Shown: piece after piece, positions 17,667 to 25,465 of the stretch
How the letters are laid out: the number at the start of each line of letters is the position of its first letter
How positions within the stretch are numbered: the first letter of the stretch is position 1
Assembly (NCBI GenBank): GCA_019637435.1
Contig: JAHBVO010000003.1
Location: 186,001 to 250,000, forward strand
Length of the DNA: 64,000 nt
Source of the DNA: Candidatus Obscuribacterales bacterium
Lineage (GTDB): Bacteria; Cyanobacteriota; Vampirovibrionia; Obscuribacterales; Obscuribacteraceae
Direction: 5' to 3'
The notes under the pieces: generated by a model
What the model was told of the DNA's origin: nothing
What the model saw: the letters and a program-made list of their open reading frames with translations, nothing else
Databases searched by the model: none
Position numbers and translations under genes: made by a program

Positions 17667-18275
17667 CTATTGACTGAATTCTTTGGGTTCGATGCTGACG
17701 ATGCCTGGACCATCCACAATATAGTTCGAAGGAACTCCGTCCTGTACTTTTACGTAGATAGCAAATGTTTTGACATTATCAACGTTTGATTCATCCGACG
17801 CGATCAAATTGAAGACTCGACAGTCCTGCTCAATAGCTGAATCAGAACCTATGGTATATGCGTTCTCTGTAGAATTTCCGAGACGTTCTTCAAGAGCTTT
17901 GAGTGAGGAAGGCTTTGGTAGTACGAAAGTTGCCCTACCTTCCTTCACCTCTAAGACTGTAAAAGGTTTTTGGCGCAGAGTGTCGCGACTTTCGTAGACA
18001 AGATAGCGTTTGTTCATATCGATGGACTTACCTAGATTGGCACGCTGATAGACTTCCGCGTAATTAACATTCACACCGCAAATGTTTCTAGCGTCAAGGA
18101 TAAAAGCAGGAGCTAATCGTTTTGTCCACTTCTCAGGCAGGACCAATGATTTTGCTGCTTTCGGCTGGACGCTTCCATTCGTCTTCTCGGAAGGTTCTGA
18201 CACAGCGAAAACTGCTCCAATAGTGGAGAATAGGCAGGCTGAGCTAACGGTCATCAAAATTAGTCTTCTTGTCAT
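17667..18275 (-). CDS. Secreted hypothetical protein
   Basis: A 202-aa protein with a clear signal peptide (LILMTVSSACLFSTIGAVFA, cleaved before VSEPSE). The mature part has two cysteines (in NICGVN and QDCRVF) that could form a disulphide, and alternating beta-like segments. AGGTGA lies about 8 bases before the ATG. No family is recognised. It ends beside a perfect hairpin. Confidence 0.68.
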   Translation of the reverse strand: MTRRLILMTVSSACLFSTIGAVFAVSEPSEKTNGSVQPKAAKSLVLPEKWTKRLAPAFILDARNICGVNVNYAEVYQRANLGKSIDMNKRYLVYESRDTLRQKPFTVLEVKEGRATFVLPKPSSLKALEERLGNSTENAYTIGSDSAIEQDCRVFNLIASDESNVDNVKTFAIYVKVQDGVPSNYIVDGPGIVSIEPKEFSQ

Positions 18276-18777
18276 TGGCTACATCACCTGGTTTTGGGAC
18301 AAGGTGTAATCTGGCAGATAATCCATCAAAATGTCAAGGACTGATGAATCTACGAAAGGTTTCAAGCCACTATATTCGGTGCCTATTGTACTAATTAATA
18401 TAGTCTATTGGTAGACGTTCGAAGTCCGAAAAGAAACGAAAATGCGGAAATTACCGGCTTTTTGACTACCCCAATACAATTCGGCGAGTTGTTAATAAGA
18501 ACTTGGGCGTAACATAATTTTTTTTATGTGAGCGGCGTTTCAACTCATTGAGCCAGTCATCGTTCTCCAGTAAACCAAGACCAGAATCGAGACCAACCGG
18601 ATCGTTTATGCCTACTATCTGTCAGGAGCTTTACCTGTTGCTCGTACGCAATACTCTTTGAGCCTCAAGATATCCAATTCGATATTAGGAAAGACCAGAA
18701 AACTTGACCCAGCTTGTCTTTACGCGTCCACCTGAGCTGAAAGGCGGAAAGAACGCCACCTCATCAGACAGCCAAAC
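18276..18777. other. 502-bp intergenic region between dnaN end and a secreted gene
   Basis: No gene or RNA is seen. A CTACTATC sequence at about 18612-18619 resembles the recurrent box, again downstream of a gene end (dnaN, on the other strand). Confidence 0.4.
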
Positions 18778-20019
18778 CTACTTCGCTTGAACCGGCATCA
18801 GCAGATACTTGTATTGCTCGTCTCCAACGCCCTTAAGAATGAGCGGCTTCAATGAACCGGTCATCTCCAGCCGAATCTCATTGACGCTCAATCTTTGAAG
18901 CACATCGAGAATGTAGCGCACGTTGACCGCGACATCGAGAGGCTGCCCCTCGAACTTCACGGAAACCTCTTCCTGAGCGCGTCCTACGTCCGGCGTGTTA
19001 GCGGTGATTTGAAGGTTCTCGTCCTCGAAATGCATTTTTACGAGGTGAGTGCGATCGTCGGACATGACCGATACACGCTCGATTGCGCGGACCAGCTCTT
19101 CACGATTGAAGTGTGCACAATGTTTGAATTCTGTAGGAAACAGTTCCTGATAGCGCGGATATTCACCTGAAATCAGGCGTGTCGAGAGGAAATGACTTTC
19201 GGTTTCGAACACGATTTGACCATCTGCCAAACCAATTCTCACTTCACCAGGAGTAAATTTGTCTGCGCTCTTCGGCTCATCGGAAGCCGTTTTATCGTTC
19301 TTCGCGCTGGCGTCGGAACCATCCATCAACTTGACGATTTCGTTGCAAGCTTTAGCTGGAATGATGGCGCGGAGCATTCCACCTTTTTCAAGAGTTGCTG
19401 TTGCAGCCTTGCCTTCCGTTTCCTTATCGCCCTCGGTCTTCCCTGCTTGCGCAACGAGTGCGGTGAGTTCTTCTCTTCTGTGCGCCAAACGGCTGCCGTC
19501 GGTCGCGGTGCATTCGAAATTGCCATCAGCGAGGAGAATGTACACACCACCGAGGATGCTGCTTGCATCATATCCTGCAGCGGCGAATGCGGTTTGAGCG
19601 ATTGATTTTTTGAGAACCATCGCGGGCATGAGAACCGAGCTTTCCGGGCGGGCATCAGTCACTTTGGGAAACTCGGCTGCCGGCAAACCGGTGATGTTGA
19701 ATTTGGAGCGTTTGCAGGTGACCGCGACATCACTGTTTTCAACGTTCACTTGAAACGAAACCAATTCATTCGGAAGCTTGGAAACGATCTCAAGCAGTTT
19801 CTTACCGGGCAAGGTGATTGCGCCGGCTGTGTGAACGATGGCTGGAACCTTGGTTTCAATACATAGATCCAAATCAGTGGCTTGAAACTTGATCTGTGTT
19901 TCACCGTTCGACTCGATAAGCACATTGCTCAAGATTGGCTGAACAACTCTTGTTGCCAGAGCGCTTGTCACGTCTCTCAATGCACGAACTAGAGTGTCCT
20001 TCTGGACTGAAAAGTGCAT
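18778..20019 (-). CDS. dnaN: DNA polymerase III subunit beta (sliding clamp)
   Basis: A 413-aa ring clamp subunit that holds the replicative polymerase on DNA. The N-terminus MHFSVQKDTLVRALRDVTSAL and the C-terminus with LMPVQ are typical, and the three-domain pattern is recognisable (LPGKKLLEIVSKLP, FNITGLPAAEFP, SGEYPRYQELFP). It is about 40 residues longer than usual clamps (365-375 aa). Two hydrophilic Lys/Glu/Ala/Ser-rich insertions in the central domain (about 190-205 and 235-250) explain this; they should loop out from the ring. It follows dnaA on the same strand after a 295-bp spacer. Confidence 0.97.
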   Translation of the reverse strand: MHFSVQKDTLVRALRDVTSALATRVVQPILSNVLIESNGETQIKFQATDLDLCIETKVPAIVHTAGAITLPGKKLLEIVSKLPNELVSFQVNVENSDVAVTCKRSKFNITGLPAAEFPKVTDARPESSVLMPAMVLKKSIAQTAFAAAGYDASSILGGVYILLADGNFECTATDGSRLAHRREELTALVAQAGKTEGDKETEGKAATATLEKGGMLRAIIPAKACNEIVKLMDGSDASAKNDKTASDEPKSADKFTPGEVRIGLADGQIVFETESHFLSTRLISGEYPRYQELFPTEFKHCAHFNREELVRAIERVSVMSDDRTHLVKMHFEDENLQITANTPDVGRAQEEVSVKFEGQPLDVAVNVRYILDVLQRLSVNEIRLEMTGSLKPLILKGVGDEQYKYLLMPVQAK

Positions 20020-20314
20020 ATGCCTACCTCACCACTTTTGGAACAGCCTATATGGTACAGCCCTGAAGGCTTTCGATCTTTAGTGCGGACCAATAAAACT
20101 ATGTACTCTGAATTAACAAAATTGATTGAATAAGGAGTAATAGGGGACCCGATTTTCTGTAAGTAACGCTTGTAACGCTTGCTGGTACCGGATCTGCCAT
20201 GTAGGAAACTTGTAGGCGGAAAATACAGGGGATGACAAAACTAACTCGAAATTGAAATTACTGACGTTCGGCCTACAAACCTGCAACAGGTTTTCTACAA
20301 GTTGCACACAGGGG
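20020..20314. other. dnaA-dnaN spacer with phased repeats, candidate origin element
   Basis: The motif CTACA, in the context of CCTACAAG/TTTTCTACAAG, occurs four times: minus strand at 20200-20204 and 20211-20215 (11 bp apart), plus strand at 20273-20277 and 20295-20299 (22 bp apart). A tandem GTAACGCTT pair lies at 20163-20180. TTTTCTACA (20291-20299) differs by one base from TTTTCCACA, the DnaA box form known from cyanobacteria. No gene is supported. Confidence 0.4.
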
Positions 20315-22036
20315 CTAATTGCCCAACTGGCGCTTGATTTGAGAAACAGCTGCCGCCACTGCCGGATCTCCGACCAGTAGTTCCTTTACCTTATTGTCTG
20401 CATATATAGCGGATGTGTGTTTGCGATTTCCGAATGCCTGACCGATTCTTGGAAAGCTCAAACTCATCAAGTCATGAGCGAGGTGCATGGCGATGTGGCG
20501 AGGAGTCGTCAGATCGCCAGCTCTGCTCTTGCCTTTCAAATCAACCGGGTCCAGTTTGTAGTGCTCGGCAACCGCTTTGATAATCGTCTCGACCGTCAAG
20601 GACGGCTTGGAAACAGGTGTTCCGTGTGGTGTCAGCAAGGTGTGGAGAGAATGTTGATCGACTTTCTGTCCGGTCAGATTTGCATATGCGTTGACCCGTA
20701 TGAGCGCACCTTCAAGTTCTCTAATATTGGTAGTGAATAAACTAGCGATGTGATTCAGCGCCGAATCATCGATGACGATTCCGTCCAGGTCGCACTTCTT
20801 GCGAAGGATTGCCAGTCGAGTTTCATAATCGGGAGCTTGAATATCGGATATGAGACCCCACTCGAATCGGCTGCGTAGGCGCTCTTCCAGGCGCGAGAAT
20901 GCCTTCGGCGGGCGGTCCGAGGTCAGGATTATCTGCTTGCCTGCATCACGAAGCGCGTTGAAGGTGTGGAAGAACTCTTCCTGGGTCGATTCCTTGCCTT
21001 CGATAAACTGAATATCGTCGATCAGCAGGACATCGTTATATCTGTATCGTTTACGAAACTCGCCGGTCGATTTGTCCTTAATAGAGTTGATCAGATCATT
21101 AGTGAATCGCTCGCAAGTCAAATATCGAATCTGAGCGTTTGGATTGTTTTCCAGAATCGCGTGACCGATCGCTTGCATCAAGTGTGTTTTGCCGAGCCCG
21201 ACTCCGCCGTAAATGAACAGGGGATTGTAGTTGTTGCCTGGATTTTGCGCTACTGCAAGCGCGGCGGAGTGGCAGAAACTATTGTTTGAACCGACTACAA
21301 AGGTTGAGAACGTGTACTTGGGATTTAAGCCTGAGCGAGTGAGATCGAGTGGGCGTGATGGTCTTGGAACCGGATTCGCGGGCAATCTTCCCATCTGCGG
21401 AGACGCGCCGGTTCTTGCCGCCTGTAAATCCTGTTGCTGAAACCCAGTCGCAGAGCCGAAACCGTTTTGAGCATAGTTGGTTTGCGGGATTGAAACGTTT
21501 CCGCCTGTTTGTACCTGCGGCACTGTATGCGGTGTCACGGGCACAGCGGTCGGTTTAAACAACTCTTGCTGAGAATAGCCTTGAGTAGTGCTGTTCAACG
21601 AGGGAGAGAACGCCGCCGATGATTGGGCGAAACCAGAATCATGTGATGCCGGTATCTTCGGTCCGGTTGAATATGGAGACGCACCAGCTTGAGGGAATGG
21701 GCTTGGCGCCGCCGTTTCGCTCGCCAGATCCGCAAACGTTCCGGTGTAAACCGCCGGCGCGACAGAAGAGTCTATAACGAAATCCACTTTGACCGGAACA
21801 CCCGTTACCTTCTCGAGTGCTTCCTGGATCTGCTGTTTATGACGAAGAAGCAAAGTCTGATAGAACGAGTTCACGACTGCTACGACAGCCAAGCCGTTAG
21901 TGAACTTAGTCAAGTCCACCGCTGTCTGTAGAACCGCGAACACGCCCGGAGAAGCAGTTGACGATAATTGTTTGAGGGCGTCGGCCCATATTTGCGGAAC
22001 TGGTTTTAAATATCGGACATCGTCACTTGTGTGCAT
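20315..22036 (-). CDS. dnaA: Chromosomal replication initiator protein DnaA
   Basis: A 573-aa AAA+ ATPase that binds origin boxes and opens the duplex. Domain I is at about 1-85. Domain II is a very long Gln/Pro/Ser/Thr linker (about 100-240), which makes the protein longer than the usual 440-470 aa. The AAA+ core has Walker A GGVGLGKT near residue 276 and Walker B LLIDDIQFIEGKE. Domain IV carries the DnaA-box signature (DLTTPRHIAMHLAHDL, GNRKHTSAIYADNKV). I take the ATG at 22036 (MHTSDDV); a TTG 60 bases earlier is possible. It is divergent from rpmH, the classical origin arrangement. Confidence 0.97.
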   Translation of the reverse strand: MHTSDDVRYLKPVPQIWADALKQLSSTASPGVFAVLQTAVDLTKFTNGLAVVAVVNSFYQTLLLRHKQQIQEALEKVTGVPVKVDFVIDSSVAPAVYTGTFADLASETAAPSPFPQAGASPYSTGPKIPASHDSGFAQSSAAFSPSLNSTTQGYSQQELFKPTAVPVTPHTVPQVQTGGNVSIPQTNYAQNGFGSATGFQQQDLQAARTGASPQMGRLPANPVPRPSRPLDLTRSGLNPKYTFSTFVVGSNNSFCHSAALAVAQNPGNNYNPLFIYGGVGLGKTHLMQAIGHAILENNPNAQIRYLTCERFTNDLINSIKDKSTGEFRKRYRYNDVLLIDDIQFIEGKESTQEEFFHTFNALRDAGKQIILTSDRPPKAFSRLEERLRSRFEWGLISDIQAPDYETRLAILRKKCDLDGIVIDDSALNHIASLFTTNIRELEGALIRVNAYANLTGQKVDQHSLHTLLTPHGTPVSKPSLTVETIIKAVAEHYKLDPVDLKGKSRAGDLTTPRHIAMHLAHDLMSLSFPRIGQAFGNRKHTSAIYADNKVKELLVGDPAVAAAVSQIKRQLGN

Positions 22037-22474
22037 CTTCTTGAAAGACCTGGTTTCTGTGCTGCTTTTAACGCGATCCGTTTCAAAACGAATCAATAAA
22101 AACTGCTGGCGCTTCGGCGACCCTTCGATACTTCGAGAAAATTACAGGACGGCTAAGTGCCGATGATCACTTGATTGCCGAGATGCGGCTCTCAAATGTA
22201 CCCTGAAAAATTTCTCAAAGAGTCGATCAACCGGAAGCATGCCCGCAAGAAAATTCGCAAGCTTCAAGAGACGACGATCCTCATGCTGAGCTAGAAAACA
22301 ATACCGACACAAAAGAATTCGTGCCGGCTCTAATTCAGCCTAAGGACTGTAAATTTTTCATCGGTCGGGCTTGTGACCGACGCCAACTTTATTGCGAAAA
22401 ATGATAGCATGACGTTTCATCAGAAGACATGCCAACATTTTTAACATTGGCGCTGTGCCAGGAGACTTTGGCTC
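22037..22474. other. dnaA-rpmH divergent spacer
   Basis: This is the classical position for an origin of replication and for the two divergent promoters. I searched by eye for TTATCCACA-like DnaA boxes and found none with two or fewer mismatches that I trust. The rpmH-proximal 60 bases are AT-rich. Confidence 0.4.
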
Positions 22475-22609
22475 ATGAAACGTACATTGCGTGGATCAAA
22501 ACTGAAAGCGAAGAAAGACAGCGGTTTTCTCAGCCGCATGGCTTCCAAGTCCGGAAGAAAAGTACTCAAAAAACGTCGCCAAAAAGGGCGTTATCGTTTA
22601 GCCGTTTAG
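22475..22609 (+). CDS. rpmH: 50S ribosomal protein L34 (bL34)
   Basis: A 44-aa, highly basic ribosomal protein: MKRTLRGSKLKAK at the front, then SGFLSRMASKSGRKVL and KKRRQKGRYRLAV, all typical of bL34, although the usual front KRTYQPS is replaced by KRTLRGS. AGGAGA lies about 10 bases before the ATG. It is too short for many gene finders. It heads the rpmH-rnpA-yidD-yidC-khpB series. Confidence 0.95.
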   Translation: MKRTLRGSKLKAKKDSGFLSRMASKSGRKVLKKRRQKGRYRLAV

Positions 22610-22620
22610 GCTGACTGACG

Positions 22621-23043
22621 GTGTTACCGTCGGTTGAGAGACTTCGTCGGGCAGGCGTATTCCAACGTGCATATAACCGGAGAATGGTTGTAAGCACGTC
22701 GGTTTTGTCTTTGTATGTATTACCGAAAGAAAAGAAGACCAGCGAAAGGGGTAAGAGTACTTGGCGCCCGCTCGCTGGTTTTGTCGTAGCCAAGAAAGTA
22801 TCGAAGAGTGCATGCAAGCGAAACCGGGCGAAGCGTCAAATTCGCGAAGTCTACAGGCTTCTGCGATCGGCTGTTTTTGACGGCGAGCGCGAGGATATCG
22901 CTCTTCAAGACTGGTACGCGATCGTCTTTGTGGCTCACGAGCGAGCCATCGAAGCTGATTTCAACGAAATCAAAGCATCGGTCACCGACGTTCTTGTTCG
23001 CGCCTCCGGCAAAACGCGCAAGGAGAGGCGACCGGCCAAATGA
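22621..23043 (+). CDS. rnpA: Ribonuclease P protein component
   Basis: A 140-aa basic protein that assists the RNase P RNA in trimming tRNA 5' ends. LPSVERLRRAGVFQRAYNRR at the N-terminus and the RNR motif in KRNRAKRQIREVYRLLR are diagnostic. The start is GTG at 22621, 11 bases after the rpmH stop, without a strong Shine-Dalgarno, so coupling to rpmH is likely. The C-terminal tail (SGKTRKERRPAK) is longer than usual. Confidence 0.95.
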   Translation: MLPSVERLRRAGVFQRAYNRRMVVSTSVLSLYVLPKEKKTSERGKSTWRPLAGFVVAKKVSKSACKRNRAKRQIREVYRLLRSAVFDGEREDIALQDWYAIVFVAHERAIEADFNEIKASVTDVLVRASGKTRKERRPAK

Positions 23044-23100
23044 TGATCAACTCGTTAATAAGTGAGCACTGTTGCCAATAGACGGCGATAATGTTTTAAA

Positions 23101-23134
23101 CCGGTTGAATCAAACTGTTTCAACTTACAACCGG
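23101..23134 (+). promoter_or_regulatory. Nested hairpin in the rnpA-yidD spacer
   Basis: CCGGTTG (23101-23107) and CAACCGG (23128-23134) are perfectly inverted. A second pair, GTTGAA and TTCAAC, lies inside and competes with it. It may attenuate or process the transcript between rnpA and yidD. Confidence 0.4.
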
Positions 23135-23182
23135 AATCACCGAACCGTCCGTATTTAGCTCAATTGGAATTATACGTAACAA

Positions 23183-23461
23183 ATGAGATCTTCGAGTTTT
23201 AAGCGACTGCCTGGTTTTCTGGCGATCGGCTTGATTCGCCTGTATCAGAAAACCAGGATTTTGAGAGCGCCATCATGCAGGTTTTATCCATCCTGTTCAG
23301 AATATATGGCAAGAAGCATAGATGCCAACGGGCTGATTCCGGGTGTAATTGCTGGTGCAATCAGAATTTGCAAATGCAATCCGTTCCATCCTGGTGGTGT
23401 TGACGAAGTCGCTGTACGAGCCGGTTCCGATGAGAGAGCCGCAAGTAAAACAAGAGGGTAA
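23183..23461 (+). CDS. yidD: Membrane protein insertion efficiency factor YidD
   Basis: A 92-aa small membrane-associated protein that assists YidC-dependent insertion. The family text is clear: IGLIRLYQKT, CRFYPSCSEYM, IRICKCNPFHPGGVDEV. The N-terminal amphipathic helix sits at residues 10-22. It ends 3 bases before yidC. No strong Shine-Dalgarno precedes the ATG at 23183. Confidence 0.95.
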   Translation: MRSSSFKRLPGFLAIGLIRLYQKTRILRAPSCRFYPSCSEYMARSIDANGLIPGVIAGAIRICKCNPFHPGGVDEVAVRAGSDERAASKTRG

Positions 23462-23464
23462 CCG

Positions 23465-24703
23465 GTGGATCTGACATATTCTTTCATGCTTCCTTTGCTG
23501 CAAGCGTTCCAAAAATGGAGCGGCAGCTACGGTTGGTCGCTTGTTCTCCTCACCCTGTTCGTGCGTCTGATTCTCTGGCCGCTGGTCGCTAAACAGACCG
23601 AGTCGATGCAACGCATGTCGATGCTGTCTCCGACGCTGAAGAAGTTGCAGAACAAGTACAAGGGCGAACCAGAGCTCATGCAGAAGAAGCTCATGGAGTT
23701 CTACGCCAAGAACAAGGTCAACCCCATGGGCGGCTGCTTGCCGATGCTATTGCAACTGCCGATATTCTTTGCTCTTTTCGCGACATTCAGCGGTCCGCCT
23801 TTCGGTGACAAGCCGGTTCAAGTCCACGTCAAGGTTGTTTCAGCAAAAGATGTCAATTCGACCAAGAAGGAAACGTCCGGTGACAACATCCCCTACGTTT
23901 CCAAAGAAGGCGCTCTCAGTAAAGTAACCGTTTTCCCTGGTGAAACCGAGATCAGCCCCGGCGGCAAGATCGATTTCGCCACGCGCGCTGTGGATGGCTC
24001 GCTGCCCCCGGAATTCAAAGTCGAATGGCGCGTAGTTAAGGATAACCAGCCTGCCAAAGAGGACGCGGCGACCATCGATCAGGAAGGCCACGCTACTTTC
24101 TTGAAAGAGGGTGATTATCAGGTCCAGGCAATGGTGCCAGGTATAGCCAAAAACGACTCGTTCGGTTTCGTCACTGGATTGGGTAAAGTCGCATCCGGCA
24201 TGGCATTGCTTCAACCGCAGAATTTCGACGCACTCGGATTGATCATCGCATTCGGCATCAGCATGTGGATTTCGCAGAAATACACAATGTCGACAAGTCG
24301 TCCGAAAGACGAAGAGATGGATGAGCAGACAAGAGTGCAGCAAGACACCATGAAGATCTTGCCCCTTGTCACGACGGCGACGTTTTTCTTTATCCCGTTG
24401 CCGGTTGGTGTGCTAATCTACATAGTCTTATCTAACATGGTGCAATCATTCCAGACCTGGTTGCTCATGAAGAAGCCCGCTCAGCCATTGGTTGGAATTG
24501 ACGAACTTGGTCTTGATGACCCATTACCACCTTCTGGTGGCGGCTCAGGCGGCAGTAAAAAGAAGAAGGGCCCGAAGACTGATGGCCCGGACGGCGATTC
24601 GGCGGCGGACGTGAATGTAGCCGATAAGCCCAAGGATGTGGAAGGCAGTGTCTCTCCGGACGCGTTCGGCAGAGGCAAATCAAAGAAAAAGAAGAAGAAG
24701 TGA
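23465..24703 (+). CDS. yidC: Membrane protein insertase YidC (Oxa1 family)
   Basis: A 412-aa inner-membrane insertase. Conserved core segments are WSLVLLTLFVRLILWPLVAK with its membrane-embedded Arg, NPMGGCLPMLLQLPIFFALF and, near the end, TFFFIPLPVGVLIYIVLSNM. Between the second and third core segments lies a soluble insertion of about 130 residues (115-250) ending in YQVQAMVPGIAKNDSFGF. From memory, cyanobacterial YidC has a similar insertion in the same place, whereas the proteobacterial large domain lies after the first helix. The tail is Lys-rich (KSKKKKKK), as in ribosome-binding insertases. The start is GTG at 23465, just after yidD, with GAGGG as Shine-Dalgarno. Confidence 0.96.
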   Translation: MDLTYSFMLPLLQAFQKWSGSYGWSLVLLTLFVRLILWPLVAKQTESMQRMSMLSPTLKKLQNKYKGEPELMQKKLMEFYAKNKVNPMGGCLPMLLQLPIFFALFATFSGPPFGDKPVQVHVKVVSAKDVNSTKKETSGDNIPYVSKEGALSKVTVFPGETEISPGGKIDFATRAVDGSLPPEFKVEWRVVKDNQPAKEDAATIDQEGHATFLKEGDYQVQAMVPGIAKNDSFGFVTGLGKVASGMALLQPQNFDALGLIIAFGISMWISQKYTMSTSRPKDEEMDEQTRVQQDTMKILPLVTTATFFFIPLPVGVLIYIVLSNMVQSFQTWLLMKKPAQPLVGIDELGLDDPLPPSGGGSGGSKKKKGPKTDGPDGDSAADVNVADKPKDVEGSVSPDAFGRGKSKKKKKK

Positions 24704-24706
24704 GTC

Positions 24707-25330
24707 ATGAATCAATTCGCAGACACATTTGATGAAAACGCCCAGAGCTACTTGGAAAAGATCCTGGCAATTCTAGACATCGAAGCCACGGTTATTCCTG
24801 AGGATCTCGACGACACGACAACCAGCTACCGGATCGAATGCAAGGCGGATGATGCCAGAATGCTGATCGGTAGAAACGGCAAGACTCTTGAATCACTCCA
24901 GTTCGTAGTTCGACAAATGTGCCGCAGCAACATGATTACTCACAATCCGTTTGTGATCGACGTTCTCGACTACCGTGCCCGTCGCCGGCGCACAATGGAA
25001 GAACAAGCGAAGAAGGGCGCCGTAGCTGTTTTAAACGGTGATGAGGAGCGCTTTGCACTCGAGCCGATGAATCCCTACGATCGGCGTCTGGTTCACAATT
25101 ACTTGCAGGACAACTTCCCCGAATTATCGTCGGACAGTGAAGGTGAGGGCGAAGAGCGTCACATTGTTATCAGCTATCGCGGTTTAGACGAAGATGCTTC
25201 TGATAACAAGAAAGCCAAACGCGCCCCTGCCGAAGATAGTGACGACGACTTCGAAGGCGATTTTGATGGCGACGAAGAAGACGAATTTGACGACAGCGAA
25301 GAAGAAAAGGCCGAGGCTGTAAAAGATTAG
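24707..25330 (+). CDS. khpB: KH/R3H RNA-binding protein (Jag/KhpB)
   Basis: A 207-aa RNA-binding protein. The KH domain carries GRNGKTLESLQFVV (about 56-69) and is followed by an R3H domain with MNPYDRRLVHNYLQ (about 121-134). A long acidic tail (165-207, runs of Asp and Glu) is unusual for the family, and the N-terminal Jag_N domain is missing; a short region of about 20 residues stands in for it. It begins 3 bases after yidC, the normal neighbour of jag, and is probably co-transcribed with it. Family knowledge links it to cell-envelope and division control. Confidence 0.9.
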   Translation: MNQFADTFDENAQSYLEKILAILDIEATVIPEDLDDTTTSYRIECKADDARMLIGRNGKTLESLQFVVRQMCRSNMITHNPFVIDVLDYRARRRRTMEEQAKKGAVAVLNGDEERFALEPMNPYDRRLVHNYLQDNFPELSSDSEGEGEERHIVISYRGLDEDASDNKKAKRAPAEDSDDDFEGDFDGDEEDEFDDSEEEKAEAVKD

Positions 25331-25416
25331 TTCTCTAGACCGGAACGTTCAGTTTTAAAAACCGTTGCCAATTCAGCCCATGGGAAACTCCCCATTGTGT
25401 GCGGTGGATGTCAGGG

Positions 25417-25440
25417 GTTATGGTTGCCATAACGACACCC
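25417..25440 (+). terminator. Hairpin after khpB
   Basis: GTTATGG and CCATAAC pair perfectly around TTG, followed by GACACCCCGTTTC. It is a candidate terminator for the rpmH-khpB series, with a weak T-run. Confidence 0.4.
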
Positions 25441-25465
25441 CGTTTCTATTCACTCAAGAAAAATT

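Noticed and set aside
20113..20307. 64-codon frame in the dnaA-dnaN spacer
   Set aside because: No start signal, and it spans the phased repeats; more likely origin DNA than a gene.
23155..23167. TTAGCTCAATTGG, like a tRNA D-arm
   Set aside because: No matching acceptor, anticodon or T arm around it; it lies in the short rnpA-yidD spacer.
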